A stretch of 64,000 bases of DNA. Source: Limibacter armeniacum. Lineage in GTDB: Bacteria > Bacteroidota > Bacteroidia > Cytophagales > Flammeovirgaceae. Location of the stretch: positions 372,001 through 436,000 of the forward strand of contig NZ_JBAJNO010000009.1 of NCBI RefSeq assembly GCF_036880985.1, in the 5' to 3' direction. This document shows positions 36,107 through 45,066 of this stretch, one piece after another. The first letter of the stretch is position 1; every line of letters starts with the position of its first letter. The notes below the pieces were generated by a model. The model ran no database searches. It was not told the origin of the DNA and saw nothing but the letters and a program-made list of their open reading frames with translations. The translations under genes and the position numbers were made by a program.

Positions 36107-36424
36107 ACGTATTTGATACGTATAATATAATAAGAGGCTGGAGACACACACCCTGGCCTCTTAAGAATAATTGATTAATAGCCTTAATCAATAAAAACAC
36201 ACGCACAGATAGAATAAACACACACGCAGAAAAGCCGGGGTCCTTGAGTCCGGCTTTTTTTTATGCTTTACTACCAAATGTGTATAGGCTATAAAATTTG
36301 CTAAATTAGCAGCCCCGTAAGCCGTACGGTCCACTGACATATTGTTTTTTCACTTGTCAGTCACTAGCTTGCGTGGCTATTTCAATGGCTAAATGCCAGT
36401 TCGATAATCACTAACAATAAACTT
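36107..36424 (+). other. 318-nt intergenic region before the condensin-like operon
   Basis: Contains a hairpin AAGAGGC / GCCTCTT (36132-36162), a near-direct repeat of AAACACACGCACAGA at about 36194 and 36217, and a terminator AAGCCGG / CCGGCTT followed by eight Ts (36232-36262) that closes the DUF1338 transcript. The 160 nt before the operon hold CCGTACGG, CTGACA / TGTCAG and TATAAAATTTG, a weak promoter-like match. Confidence 0.5.
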
Positions 36425-37681
36425 ATGCCTGCATTTCAATCAGTCGATCAACTACTCTTGGAACTTGGCAACAACAAGGTCCGAAGAATCATTGATATGC
36501 TGTTCAAACATCGGGAAGTTTCATTTGACCTGATGGTGGACATGCTGGATGGAGATGAGAAGTTTATCCGCAGTTTGATTGCCAAAGGAGTACTGGTTTC
36601 CGAAGATGAAGATAAGGTTCAGTTGGATGAGCAACTGATGTCGTTTCTTGAGGGATTCATGGAAATCCGCGATGATATCCAAAACTTTGAGATCGATGCC
36701 CGAATCAAGGGAATCAAAAGAAGAATCAGGCTCTACTTCCTTGAAGATGACATCTCTGAAAAAGACAAGTATGTTGACAAGATCAAAGATGAACTGAAAC
36801 GACTCGGAAAGGTCATCAGACGTAACGTGATTGACCTGAGCAGGCTGGTCATGCAGGATTATAAGACTGCTGACAATCCTGAAGTCCGTAAGCTTAAGAT
36901 TCAGAACCACAATGAAAAGGCCGATAAGCTGATTGAACTGATTGAGGCACTGGAAGGCATCCTTAAGGATGATTACTTCTTTACGGCTGTACAGGATGAA
37001 CAACTCAACCGTCTTGCCAATCACCTTAGGCATGATTATCTGAAACCTGCCCGAACAAACCTGCTCGAACTCAGTCAGGAAATTGTAGCGTTCATTAACC
37101 GCATTGTTTACCATCAGCGCATATTCAAGAAGCTGATGAAAATCAAGCGGCTGAGAGATCACTATGAGTTGGAAAAATACACCAATATCGAGGAAGTTCT
37201 CGCTCAGGACAGAACACTTTTCATGGACACTCGTCCACAGTTCAGGACTCGTCCGTCACTTGACCACTTAAGAAGTGACGAGGGGTATGACATGATCCTG
37301 AAATTGGCAGGCAAACAACAACACCGCTCCCAGAAACTGATAAAAGCAGGTGAGGTATTGGATCTTGACATGATCAATACCAAGCCAGTAATAGAACAGC
37401 GAATTAACTATGGTAGCATCAAGGATAAGTTTATCTCTTCAGATAAAGACCTTTTCTCATTTATAATGGACTTCCCATTTAAGGTTGAAACACCATTTGA
37501 AGAGCGAACCAAGGTTTTCTGTAAGATTGCCCTGCTCTATGAAAGTGAGATGGAGTTTTCTGCCGAAAAAGAAGACAGGCTACAGCTAAACGGAAAAGAG
37601 TTTGCTAAAGTAACGCCTAAAAAAGGGAATAAAAGCAAAAGTAAAGCAACAGAGCTAGTCATGGACAGTGACGTTAATTAA
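36425..37681 (+). CDS. MksF/JetA-like candidate kleisin subunit of an SMC complex
   Basis: A 418-residue, mostly helical, charged protein, first gene of a three-gene operon with a small MksE-like and a large SMC-like gene. The first 80 residues look like a winged helix (RRIIDMLFKHREVSFDLMVDML and SLIAKGVLVSEDEDKVQLD). A long helical middle (about 85-260) and a separate C-terminal domain (about 320-400, FSFIMDFPFKVETPFEERTKVFCKIALLYE) follow. This is the layout of MukF/MksF and JetA kleisins. I cannot see a diagnostic motif in the protein itself; the call rests on size, fold impression and context. The tail is Lys/Ser-rich. Confidence 0.6.
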   Translation: MPAFQSVDQLLLELGNNKVRRIIDMLFKHREVSFDLMVDMLDGDEKFIRSLIAKGVLVSEDEDKVQLDEQLMSFLEGFMEIRDDIQNFEIDARIKGIKRRIRLYFLEDDISEKDKYVDKIKDELKRLGKVIRRNVIDLSRLVMQDYKTADNPEVRKLKIQNHNEKADKLIELIEALEGILKDDYFFTAVQDEQLNRLANHLRHDYLKPARTNLLELSQEIVAFINRIVYHQRIFKKLMKIKRLRDHYELEKYTNIEEVLAQDRTLFMDTRPQFRTRPSLDHLRSDEGYDMILKLAGKQQHRSQKLIKAGEVLDLDMINTKPVIEQRINYGSIKDKFISSDKDLFSFIMDFPFKVETPFEERTKVFCKIALLYESEMEFSAEKEDRLQLNGKEFAKVTPKKGNKSKSKATELVMDSDVN

Positions 37682-37749
37682 CCGTCCAGTTATAGGTTTC
37701 TGATTCCTTTTGTTCAATATCTTATGTCTAGACTCTAGCATCTATTAAA

Positions 37750-38298
37750 ATGGATCATATCAAGAAATATATCAACAAGGCTTTTGAAGTAATGAGTGCT
37801 GGCCACTTTGTCAGTGCCAACAGTTCCAAAGCCGAAGTCCGCAAACTTTACGAGGTGATCGAACAGTACTTTGAAGACTTCTACCAATACTTCCAACCAC
37901 TTAATTTTGTCTTGGAAAGAGGAACAAACTACTTCTGTTTTTCCCGTGAACAACCTCGCCAAATGGTGGAACAAAAGGTAGAGCGATTTTACAAGTATAT
38001 TGACTACCTCGCATTTTTCCGTACTTATGACAACATGTTTTCAGAAGGTACACGCTTTACGTTAAGTGATATCGAGCAACGCTGCAAGACTAACACCGAC
38101 CTGCTAGAGATTCTGAATAGAATGAATTTCGACAAGGACACCATACGTGAACGGATCACCAAAATCATCGAGCAGATGACAAGAGACTCCTTCTTTGAAT
38201 GTGAAAATCCAGAAACTGAGAGCTACAAGGTACTCTCCTCTTACAACTATTTTGAAGAGATTATAGAAATGCTGGATGTAGACCAGGTCGAGAAGTGA
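37750..38298 (+). CDS. MukE/MksE/JetB-like small subunit of an SMC complex
   Basis: A 182-residue helical protein between the candidate kleisin gene (68-nt gap) and the SMC-like gene (107-nt gap). The sequence fits a KITE-type tandem winged-helix protein: an N-terminal domain with FEVMSAGHFVSANSSKAEVRKLYEVIEQYFEDFYQYFQPL, a beta-hairpin FVLERGTNYFCFSRE (the usual wing), then ERFYKYIDYLAFFRTYD and a C-terminal winged helix with TLSDIEQRCKTNTDLLEILNRM. In MukBEF/MksBEF and Wadjet this subunit dimerises on the kleisin and contacts DNA. Confidence 0.65.
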   Translation: MDHIKKYINKAFEVMSAGHFVSANSSKAEVRKLYEVIEQYFEDFYQYFQPLNFVLERGTNYFCFSREQPRQMVEQKVERFYKYIDYLAFFRTYDNMFSEGTRFTLSDIEQRCKTNTDLLEILNRMNFDKDTIRERITKIIEQMTRDSFFECENPETESYKVLSSYNYFEEIIEMLDVDQVEK

Positions 38299-38405
38299 TA
38301 AATAAGCCTGCCAGAAGTTTTTGAAAAAGACTTTCAAGTTTCAATCTCAGGCACACATAACTCACTATCCCTCAACCTAACGTCTAAACATACTAACTGA
38401 CAGAC

Positions 38406-41400
38406 ATGACAAACCAAGATAGATATCTCAAAAAACTGATATTCATCAACAGTGCTTCTCTTCCTTATTCGGAGGTTGAAGTTGAAGGCAATATTCACTT
38501 TGTAGGATCCAATGGTTTTGGTAAAACAACCGTATTGCGTGCGATCCTCTTCTTTTATAATCCGACCAGCAACAAGGCTGACTTAGGTATTCGAGAAAAT
38601 CAACGATCATTCTCTGATTACTACTTTGAACAGCTTAACTCTTATATCATCTACGAAGTAGCCCGTGAAGAGGGAGATTACTGTATCGTTTGCTATAAGC
38701 ACGGAGGCAGACTGCAATTCCGTATTCTGGACAGTGGTTATGACCCAAGCATTTTCATCACTGAAGAAAGACAGGTTCTTTTACCTGAAACTGTATGGGA
38801 AACATGTAACAATCGTGAAATCCGTCATTCTGAAGAACCAATCATCAAGTATGGTGACCTAAGAAATATCATCTATGGTTCTACCCTGTTGCGTCGTTAC
38901 CGCAACTATGGACTTCTTCAGGCTAGGTCTGGACAGGTGGCCAAACGTACCACCAGTATCCCTAAAGCCATTGCCAACATCTTCAAGACTTCTTCCCTCA
39001 ACTCTGACTATATCAAGAAATCAATTATTGACGCTGTCGTAGAGGAAGAGCAAAAACCTATTGACCTAACAGTCATTGAGCGACATCTGAAAAAATTCAG
39101 GGAAGAGCTGAATGCTTTGGAGACTTTTGAAAGACAAAGGGAAACTGCGGATGAACTGATTGAGCTATATTATGAGCTAATTGGTAAAGAAAAAGAGCTT
39201 GACAAGGTGGCAAACCTACTTGGTTTGGCTGCAAAAGCCACCGAAAAGCAACTTAAGCTTGACAAAAACAAGAGAGATCAACTTGAGATCACACTGCACG
39301 ATATTGAGCAGGCATTTGAGGTAAAGGCTCAAGAAAATGAAGAGGAGGTTCGAGAACTTAACCAACAGATTGGTGAACCTAAAAGTGCTCTCAAACAGAT
39401 CGAACAGCTCAAGAAACAATATGCTTCTATCTCGATTAATGGTGAAAAATATTCGATAGAAGAAATACTGGATAAAGTAGCTGAAGAAATAGCGATCAAG
39501 GATAAAATCACCAACCTTGAGGCCACACTCAGAACACTGACTGCCAAAGCTGAAGAAGTTCAGCAATTGTACACTGCTCAGGAAGCTCAATTGAAGGGTA
39601 ACTTTGAAAACTTCAAGCTAACTACAGAGCGAGAGTTAAACAATGCAAAGACTGAGTTCCATGAGAAAGCAGAGGCTATCCGCATAGAAAATGCTGAAAA
39701 GCAGAAGCAATCTACTGTACAGTTACAAAAAGACCTTGCTGCGGCTGAACAGGATGTAGACATCCGCAGGTTAAAAGTCAATGAATTACAGCTGGACAAA
39801 GAAAGGGCTAAGATTGGTTCTGAAGGAAATAGCGCAATAGAAATTCATCAGAAGAAAATCAGTGAAGAAGCGCAAAAGCTAACAGCCCTGAAAGGCGAGC
39901 ATGAGCTAAAAAAGGCAGCACTCAAAAACCAGAGGGTGCTTTTTGAAAGCAAGAAAGAAAGCCTTGAACAAAAGCTGAATACAGAAGAAAAAGTACTGCT
40001 ACAAGAGCGTAGTAACATTGAAGATAAGATCAACCTTCAACAAAAAAGATTGGAAGAATTTGAAGGATCACTTCAAGACTTCCTGAACCTGAATGTCGAG
40101 GGCTGGGAAAACACGATCGGAAAAGTCTGCCGTGAAGAGGTATTGTTATCGAAAGGGCTTATGCCAGAAATTTCTGATGACAGCAATAACATCTTTGGGA
40201 TCAAGCTAGACCTGAGCACCATCGATATCAAACCACAACAAGCTGATGATTTTAGATCTGAGTTAGAGAAACTGGAGAAAAAACTCACTAACTGGCATAA
40301 GAAACTGGATAGTTTCCAACAGGACCGTGAACTACAACTCAGGCAACTGACAGACACTTCCCGCCAGCAAGTACGCCAACTGGACGAAGAGGTACAGCAA
40401 GTCTATGCGCAACTGGCTAGCTCTGAAAATAAGGTCAAAAGACTTCACCTTGAGATGGAAGAATTGAAGGATTCTCACCAATCAAGCAAGGACACAGTCA
40501 TTCAACGCATAGAGGGTGACCTGCAAACAGCCTTTACTGACTTGGAAGCTTCCCGTGAAGTACTACAACAGTACAGGGACAAGCTCACTCAACAGCAAGA
40601 GACATTTGACAAGCTGAAAGAAGAGGCTATTGACAAGCTGAAGCTTTCGTTGGAACAGCAACAAGCAAAAGCTGCTGAAAACCTAGAAAAATACGAAGCT
40701 GAATTCAAGAAAAACCTTGATGAGCTGGAAGCGAACAGGAATGAACAATTGCACAGTTCAGGTGTGGACACTGATAAAGTAACTGCGACACAACGTCAAA
40801 TTTCAGCACTGAAAGCTACTTTAGAGTTAATAGAAGAGTGTAAAAATTGGGCTACACAGTATAAGGTACATGAGCCTCAGCTGTCCAAAGAGGCACATTA
40901 CAGCCAAATGCTAGAAGAGCTGGAAGAACGTCTTCAAATGCTGAAGTCCAAGTTTGAACAGGATAAGGCAAGGCATATCAGCGAAACAAAGTCACTAAGG
41001 GAAGAGCTTCAGCAAGTCTTAACTGCCATCAGGGATGGTGAGCGTGAGCTTTACGAAGATTTTGCATTCTTCAAGCAAGACCATACCAGTCCATATTTCC
41101 TTTATGCCCATTTGATTGATGAGCCAAAAGAAATGGATGAAGCTCCTGACACATTCAACTTGAAAGGTTTGGTGAATAAAATCAATACCTCATTCAAGGA
41201 GAAAAACCTAGTTTCGGGCAAGCTTCGGGATAAGACCAAAAAATTCACAGAGAAATTCCCTGAAAACAATATCCTGAATTTCCCGACTAAGTTCAGTTCA
41301 GTGGATGATAGTGAACAACGAGCTTTTATCAGCTCCTTGTTGATCCCATTTGTAAAAGAGGAAAGATTCATTCAGGTCCGAGAACAAATTGAGAGGCAGC

Positions 41401-42113
41401 ATGGAGGTATTATTCGAAATATTGCCAACGAAATTCAGGACTTATCCTCTGCTTCGTCCAAAATTTCGGAAACCATCAAGCAGATCAATGGCGATTTTGA
41501 AAACTCCAACTTTGTAGGTGTTGTCAAGTCCATACAGCTCGATTTTAGGAAGAATGACTCTCCTATTATCCGATTACTGAAAAGAGTCAAAGAGTTGGAA
41601 GGACAGAATGTATTTGGCGATCAGTCTGAAATTTTCAGGCCACAAAGTACAATGGACGTCAATAAGGATTCCAAAAAGCTATTGAACGAACTGATCAAGG
41701 CTATTGATGATGACAACCGTAAGACTATTTCTATTCAGGACAATTTCGATTTGCTTTTCCGTGTAAGGGAAAATAACAACGACACCAACTGGGTAGAAAA
41801 ACTTTCGAGTGTTGGTTCGGAAGGTACTGACATTCTGGTCAAGTCCATGATTTACATCACACTATTGAATGTCTTTAAGCAAAATGCATTCAAAAATGCC
41901 GATAATTACCTGCTACACTGTATGATTGATGAGGTAGGTAAACTATCTGACAGTTACCTGAGTGACTTGATTCAGTTTACTAATGACAAAAACATCAGGC
42001 TGATCTTTGGTTCACCAAATGAAAATGATCCACTGATCTACAACCACGTTTATAAAATCCACCGAGTTGCCGGAAACAAGGCACAAGTAGTCAAACTTGT
42101 TGGAGAAGCCTAA
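38406..42113 (+). CDS. SMC/MukB-like condensin ATPase (MksB/JetC-like)
   Basis: A 1235-residue SMC-type ATPase. The N-terminal head carries the Walker A GSNGFGKT (residues 34-41). Long coiled coils run from about 215 to 550 and 615 to 900, broken at about 552-615 by a compact block (DFLNLNVEGWENTIGKVCREEVLLSKGL) that is the likely hinge. The C-terminal head has a signature-like SSVGSEGT (about 1134-1141) in place of LSGGQ and a Walker B HCMIDEVGKL (Asp1175, Glu1176). Two halves of one ATPase head joined by a folded coil are typical of SMC/MukB/JetC proteins. With MksF- and MksE-like genes before it, it likely forms a loop-extruding condensin or a plasmid-acting complex. The operon ends at a strong terminator, with no fourth gene. 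Confidence 0.8.
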   Translation: MTNQDRYLKKLIFINSASLPYSEVEVEGNIHFVGSNGFGKTTVLRAILFFYNPTSNKADLGIRENQRSFSDYYFEQLNSYIIYEVAREEGDYCIVCYKHGGRLQFRILDSGYDPSIFITEERQVLLPETVWETCNNREIRHSEEPIIKYGDLRNIIYGSTLLRRYRNYGLLQARSGQVAKRTTSIPKAIANIFKTSSLNSDYIKKSIIDAVVEEEQKPIDLTVIERHLKKFREELNALETFERQRETADELIELYYELIGKEKELDKVANLLGLAAKATEKQLKLDKNKRDQLEITLHDIEQAFEVKAQENEEEVRELNQQIGEPKSALKQIEQLKKQYASISINGEKYSIEEILDKVAEEIAIKDKITNLEATLRTLTAKAEEVQQLYTAQEAQLKGNFENFKLTTERELNNAKTEFHEKAEAIRIENAEKQKQSTVQLQKDLAAAEQDVDIRRLKVNELQLDKERAKIGSEGNSAIEIHQKKISEEAQKLTALKGEHELKKAALKNQRVLFESKKESLEQKLNTEEKVLLQERSNIEDKINLQQKRLEEFEGSLQDFLNLNVEGWENTIGKVCREEVLLSKGLMPEISDDSNNIFGIKLDLSTIDIKPQQADDFRSELEKLEKKLTNWHKKLDSFQQDRELQLRQLTDTSRQQVRQLDEEVQQVYAQLASSENKVKRLHLEMEELKDSHQSSKDTVIQRIEGDLQTAFTDLEASREVLQQYRDKLTQQQETFDKLKEEAIDKLKLSLEQQQAKAAENLEKYEAEFKKNLDELEANRNEQLHSSGVDTDKVTATQRQISALKATLELIEECKNWATQYKVHEPQLSKEAHYSQMLEELEERLQMLKSKFEQDKARHISETKSLREELQQVLTAIRDGERELYEDFAFFKQDHTSPYFLYAHLIDEPKEMDEAPDTFNLKGLVNKINTSFKEKNLVSGKLRDKTKKFTEKFPENNILNFPTKFSSVDDSEQRAFISSLLIPFVKEERFIQVREQIERQHGGIIRNIANEIQDLSSASSKISETIKQINGDFENSNFVGVVKSIQLDFRKNDSPIIRLLKRVKELEGQNVFGDQSEIFRPQSTMDVNKDSKKLLNELIKAIDDDNRKTISIQDNFDLLFRVRENNNDTNWVEKLSSVGSEGTDILVKSMIYITLLNVFKQNAFKNADNYLLHCMIDEVGKLSDSYLSDLIQFTNDKNIRLIFGSPNENDPLIYNHVYKIHRVAGNKAQVVKLVGEA

Positions 42114-42119
42114 ACATAA

Positions 42120-42152
42120 AAGAGGCTGTCCTATCGATTAAGACAGCCTCTT
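42120..42152. terminator. bidirectional terminator after the SMC operon
   Basis: AAGAGGCTGTC and GACAGCCTCTT, 11-bp perfect stem with T-runs on both strands, between the SMC-like gene and the convergent peroxidase gene. Confidence 0.9.
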
Positions 42153-42174
42153 CTTTTTTAAGCCGCAAATTTCC

Positions 42175-43551
42175 CTATTGCTCCATGCCTAGATCTTTTC
42201 TACTCTGCTCATCATTATTAGGGAAAGCATAACCTGACGGTAGTGTTGTTGGCACATATCGCTGAAGGTTATCATCATACAATGCCTCCTCCAAGAAAAT
42301 GACAATGGCAGCTACTTCATCCGCTGACAATCCCAGTGGGACAAATTTATCTGAAAGTTTTTCTGACGGAAGATCCTGCATTTGAGGAACTCCTTCATTC
42401 TTATATTTCACTACTTCATCTAGTGTATGTAAAGTACCTCCATGCCCAAAGAATTCCATATGCTTTAAGTTATATAACTGAGGAACCTTAAACTTATAAT
42501 TATCCTCTTCCTTTCCAGTAAACCCGCCTCTTCCTGCATCTTCTTTTGTAAAGTCAACTGCATTTTCCAATACTCCTTCTCCTCTCAAATCTCCCATTCC
42601 CAAGGCGTAAAAAGATTCCGTCACTTCCAAACTACTATTAGAGCTTAAAGCAGGTCCTGTATGACAGCCTGAACAACCCGCTTCTCCAAAAAACAGGATA
42701 GCACCTTCCTTTTGAGCAGGTGTCATAGCTCCCTTATCCCCTTTTAACCATTGCTGGAATGGTGATTTATTTGCAAGCAGTGTACGCTCATAAGCAGCCA
42801 TTGCCAACCCTGCCTCTATCTTGGTAAACTCTGTTTTATCAGGATAAGCCGCTTCAAAAAGCTCTTTATATCCCATTGTCAACAGCTCTTCATCTACACC
42901 AAGTCTATGTACATCCTGAGCAGCAATTGCCTGTGTCTCTACACCATCAAAGCCCAAAACATTTTTCTCTTTTGGTGTGCCTACAGTCCACTGTGCATCT
43001 GTACCAATATTTTGACCAAGTGCTCCAAACTGACCATTCCACAACATTTCTTTTTGATAAGCCACGTTTAAGGCAGTAGGTGAACGTTCTGGCTGTACAT
43101 CAACCATTGCTTTATCCATTTCACTGTCAGGAACTCTAGTTTCGCCATGGCTCCCAAAACCTACACCTCCTTCACCAATTCCCTGCCTAGCGCCTGCCTG
43201 AAAATCTGCGGCAACATGATGACAGCTTGCACAAGAGAAGGTATGTTTGTTGGATGTTATTTTAGGGTTAATCGCCATCGCTGTTTCATGAAATAGAAAC
43301 TTCCCTAAGGTCACTTTTTCGGCAGTTAGAGGGTTGTTCGGGTCAGCAGGAATCTTTGATAATTCAGCACTTTCAGGCATTGTAAAATACTCCAAAGCAG
43401 CAGATGCATCTGATTTTCCTGAAGCTGTTTGTAAAACCTCTACCAAGTCATTATCCAAGTTGGTGTCGTTTGTGTTGGTATCCTCACTATCGTCATTACA
43501 CCCAGCAAACACAAAGGCTGATAGGGCAAGTATCAAGTATAACTTTTTCAT
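42175..43551 (-). CDS. di-haem cytochrome c peroxidase/MauG family lipoprotein
   Basis: A 458-residue periplasmic protein with two CxxCH haem sites (SCASCHH and CSGCHTG), the pattern of bacterial cytochrome c peroxidases that reduce H2O2, or MauG-like oxidases. The signal ends in the lipobox FAGC followed by an Asp/Asn/Thr-rich linker, so it is lipid-anchored. It is longer than classic CCPs (about 330), mainly through the N-terminal linker region and loops. Motifs KVPQLYNLKHMEFFGHGGTLHTLDEVV and GLSADEVAAIVIFLEEAL are typical of the second haem domain. Confidence 0.9.
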   Translation of the reverse strand: MKKLYLILALSAFVFAGCNDDSEDTNTNDTNLDNDLVEVLQTASGKSDASAALEYFTMPESAELSKIPADPNNPLTAEKVTLGKFLFHETAMAINPKITSNKHTFSCASCHHVAADFQAGARQGIGEGGVGFGSHGETRVPDSEMDKAMVDVQPERSPTALNVAYQKEMLWNGQFGALGQNIGTDAQWTVGTPKEKNVLGFDGVETQAIAAQDVHRLGVDEELLTMGYKELFEAAYPDKTEFTKIEAGLAMAAYERTLLANKSPFQQWLKGDKGAMTPAQKEGAILFFGEAGCSGCHTGPALSSNSSLEVTESFYALGMGDLRGEGVLENAVDFTKEDAGRGGFTGKEEDNYKFKVPQLYNLKHMEFFGHGGTLHTLDEVVKYKNEGVPQMQDLPSEKLSDKFVPLGLSADEVAAIVIFLEEALYDDNLQRYVPTTLPSGYAFPNNDEQSRKDLGMEQ

Positions 43552-43706
43552 AATTTTGGTTATAGTTTAAGTAGGTATTGTATTGTTACAAGGTTAGTGT
43601 GTGTTGTTAAGGAGTTTTGTATGTATATAAGTGTCTTGGTCTGCTGTTTTGTGCCTAAAAAAAGTAGAGAAATACTGGCAGGATAAGAGTTATTTCAAAT
43701 AACAAA

Positions 43707-43730
43707 GCCCCTCAGCAACAAATGAGGGGC
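43707..43730 (-). terminator. terminator after the small PUR-alpha-like gene
   Basis: GCCCCTCA / TGAGGGGC with an 8-nt loop, followed on the minus strand by TTTGTTATTT. Confidence 0.7.
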
Positions 43731-43799
43731 TAATTGCTTTTAACAAAAATATTAATTTTGGTTATAAAAACCACTCCTTCAAAACAATATTACGAAAAA

Positions 43800-44057
43800 T
43801 TAGTTATGTGCCTTTAATGTTACCAGAAGCCCTTGATCAATCTCAGGTCTGCCTTCTCGTTGCTCCCTTTGGAACATGGATATTGCCCTTTGTAATACTT
43901 TTTCGAATGCTTCCACATCATCTTCAAAAACAAGGATCTTCTGCCTATTGTATTCCTTGTTACCTGACATGCCTTTCTTCGTGACTATTAGTTGGCATTT
44001 GTAGTCTTCTGTCTGAACAATTTCCAGTTGCAATGATTTAGTAATGGTCTTCTTCAT
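43800..44057 (-). CDS. small DUF3276/PUR-alpha-like protein, 85 aa
   Basis: An 85-residue protein with one apparent PUR-like repeat: strands LQLEIVQTEDYKCQLIVTKKGM and RQKILVFEDDVEAFEKVLQRAISMF. This resembles the small nucleic-acid-binding PUR-alpha proteins (DUF3276) of Bacteroidota, which bind ssDNA or RNA. The similarity is by eye only, and the basic Lys/Arg surface is modest. Own terminator downstream. Confidence 0.45.
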   Translation of the reverse strand: MKKTITKSLQLEIVQTEDYKCQLIVTKKGMSGNKEYNRQKILVFEDDVEAFEKVLQRAISMFQREQREGRPEIDQGLLVTLKAHN

Positions 44058-44267
44058 ACCGCAAATATTTGGTTAAGTTGAATGGTTTAGCTAGCTCCCA
44101 GCAGGATACTGCTAAATCTGTCTAGGTTGTCCATTGGTTATTGGGTTGTGGGCTGTACACTCCATTTAATGGATCAAAAAAATGAAATGGTGAAACGATT
44201 GTAACCCACAGGTTTAGAGGCTTGTTATCTCTTTCTATTAAAATAGTGATCTAAATTCTAAGAAAAA

Positions 44268-44305
44268 AATAAGCTGAATGACCTTTTTCGATCTTTCAGC
44301 TTATT
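44268..44305 (-). terminator. terminator after the haem-oxygenase-like gene
   Basis: AATAAGCTGAA / TTCAGCTTATT, 11-bp perfect stem, followed on the minus strand by TTTTTTCTT. Confidence 0.85.
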
Positions 44306-44346
44306 TTGACCTAAAAGTCACTTTTTAGGAGCAGATAATATGGATA

Positions 44347-45066
44347 TCAGTTCATTATAAAACTGACATTACACTTGTTCCACACTTCAAACATTTCATT
44401 AAACCGATTAAACAGTCTTACGACGTTTTCCTCAACAGCTTCACATTCCTCTTCTCCAAATCCATGATATAAAGAGGCTACTTTCTCCAAATCATCATAA
44501 TCCCACTCATGAGAACTGTGCCCTTCTTCAGAATCTACATGCATTTTTCCAAAATAATACAAATCTTCCCACTTGTCCATTTGTTGAATACAAGGGCTTA
44601 CCGAACTATTGAATGCATCAAATGTTGACTCCAGCACCTGCAATACTGCCATCCTATTCAGAATAGAAGGATTGGACTTAATCGAGTGAATAATGTCATA
44701 TGTAGTGTTTCTTACTAAGAACCATTCGTCACTCCATACTTTATTCTGATTAACCTTAAGGTCTTCATCACTGATCACCTTATGCTCTTGCAGCCATTGA
44801 AGGTCTTGCAAATACCACCTCCAATGTTCAGAATCTTCCTTACAATGTTCATTGATCATCCTCTGCAACTCATTGTTAGAGCTAGTATCTTCCAAATACT
44901 TTAAAGAGTCTCTAAAACCCATTACAAAAAAATACATGGAAGGAATGAATTGGAGTTTTAGTTCAGGAGAAATGTGTTGGTTTGTCCTCATATTCTGACA
45001 AAATGACGACGCTGTAAGCTTAGCTTTTTCTGCTCTAAGCCTTTGTATTACTTTTTTCACTGACAT
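44347..45066 (-). CDS. iron-containing redox enzyme family protein (haem-oxygenase-like fold)
   Basis: A 239-residue all-helical protein of the haem-oxygenase/TenA/PqqC-like superfamily, subgroup with a di-iron (HDO) site. Candidate ligands are in INEHCKEDSEHWRWYLQDL (Glu, His), LQVLESTFDAFNSS (Glu) and GKMHVDSEEGHSSHEWD (His, Asp, His), the usual E/H..E..HxxxD/H order. Such proteins do oxidative C-C cleavage or N-oxygenation on fatty acids or amino acids. No biosynthetic neighbours suggest a substrate. It starts with ATG 45066; a strong terminator follows. Confidence 0.6.
   Translation of the reverse strand: MSVKKVIQRLRAEKAKLTASSFCQNMRTNQHISPELKLQFIPSMYFFVMGFRDSLKYLEDTSSNNELQRMINEHCKEDSEHWRWYLQDLQWLQEHKVISDEDLKVNQNKVWSDEWFLVRNTTYDIIHSIKSNPSILNRMAVLQVLESTFDAFNSSVSPCIQQMDKWEDLYYFGKMHVDSEEGHSSHEWDYDDLEKVASLYHGFGEEECEAVEENVVRLFNRFNEMFEVWNKCNVSFIMN

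Noticed and set aside
39216-40357. Several minus-strand open frames inside the SMC-like gene
   Set aside because: They lie opposite the coiled coil of the real gene and are Ser/Phe/Leu-rich, as expected from reading Glu/Lys codons backwards.
36425-42113. Complete Wadjet defence system
   Set aside because: No JetD-type nuclease gene is present before the terminator; only a condensin-like JetABC/MksFEB set can be supported.
38406-42113. RecN, SbcC or Rad50-type repair ATPase
   Set aside because: No zinc hook CxxC is visible in the coil centre and the two small partner genes fit a MukFE pair better than SbcD.
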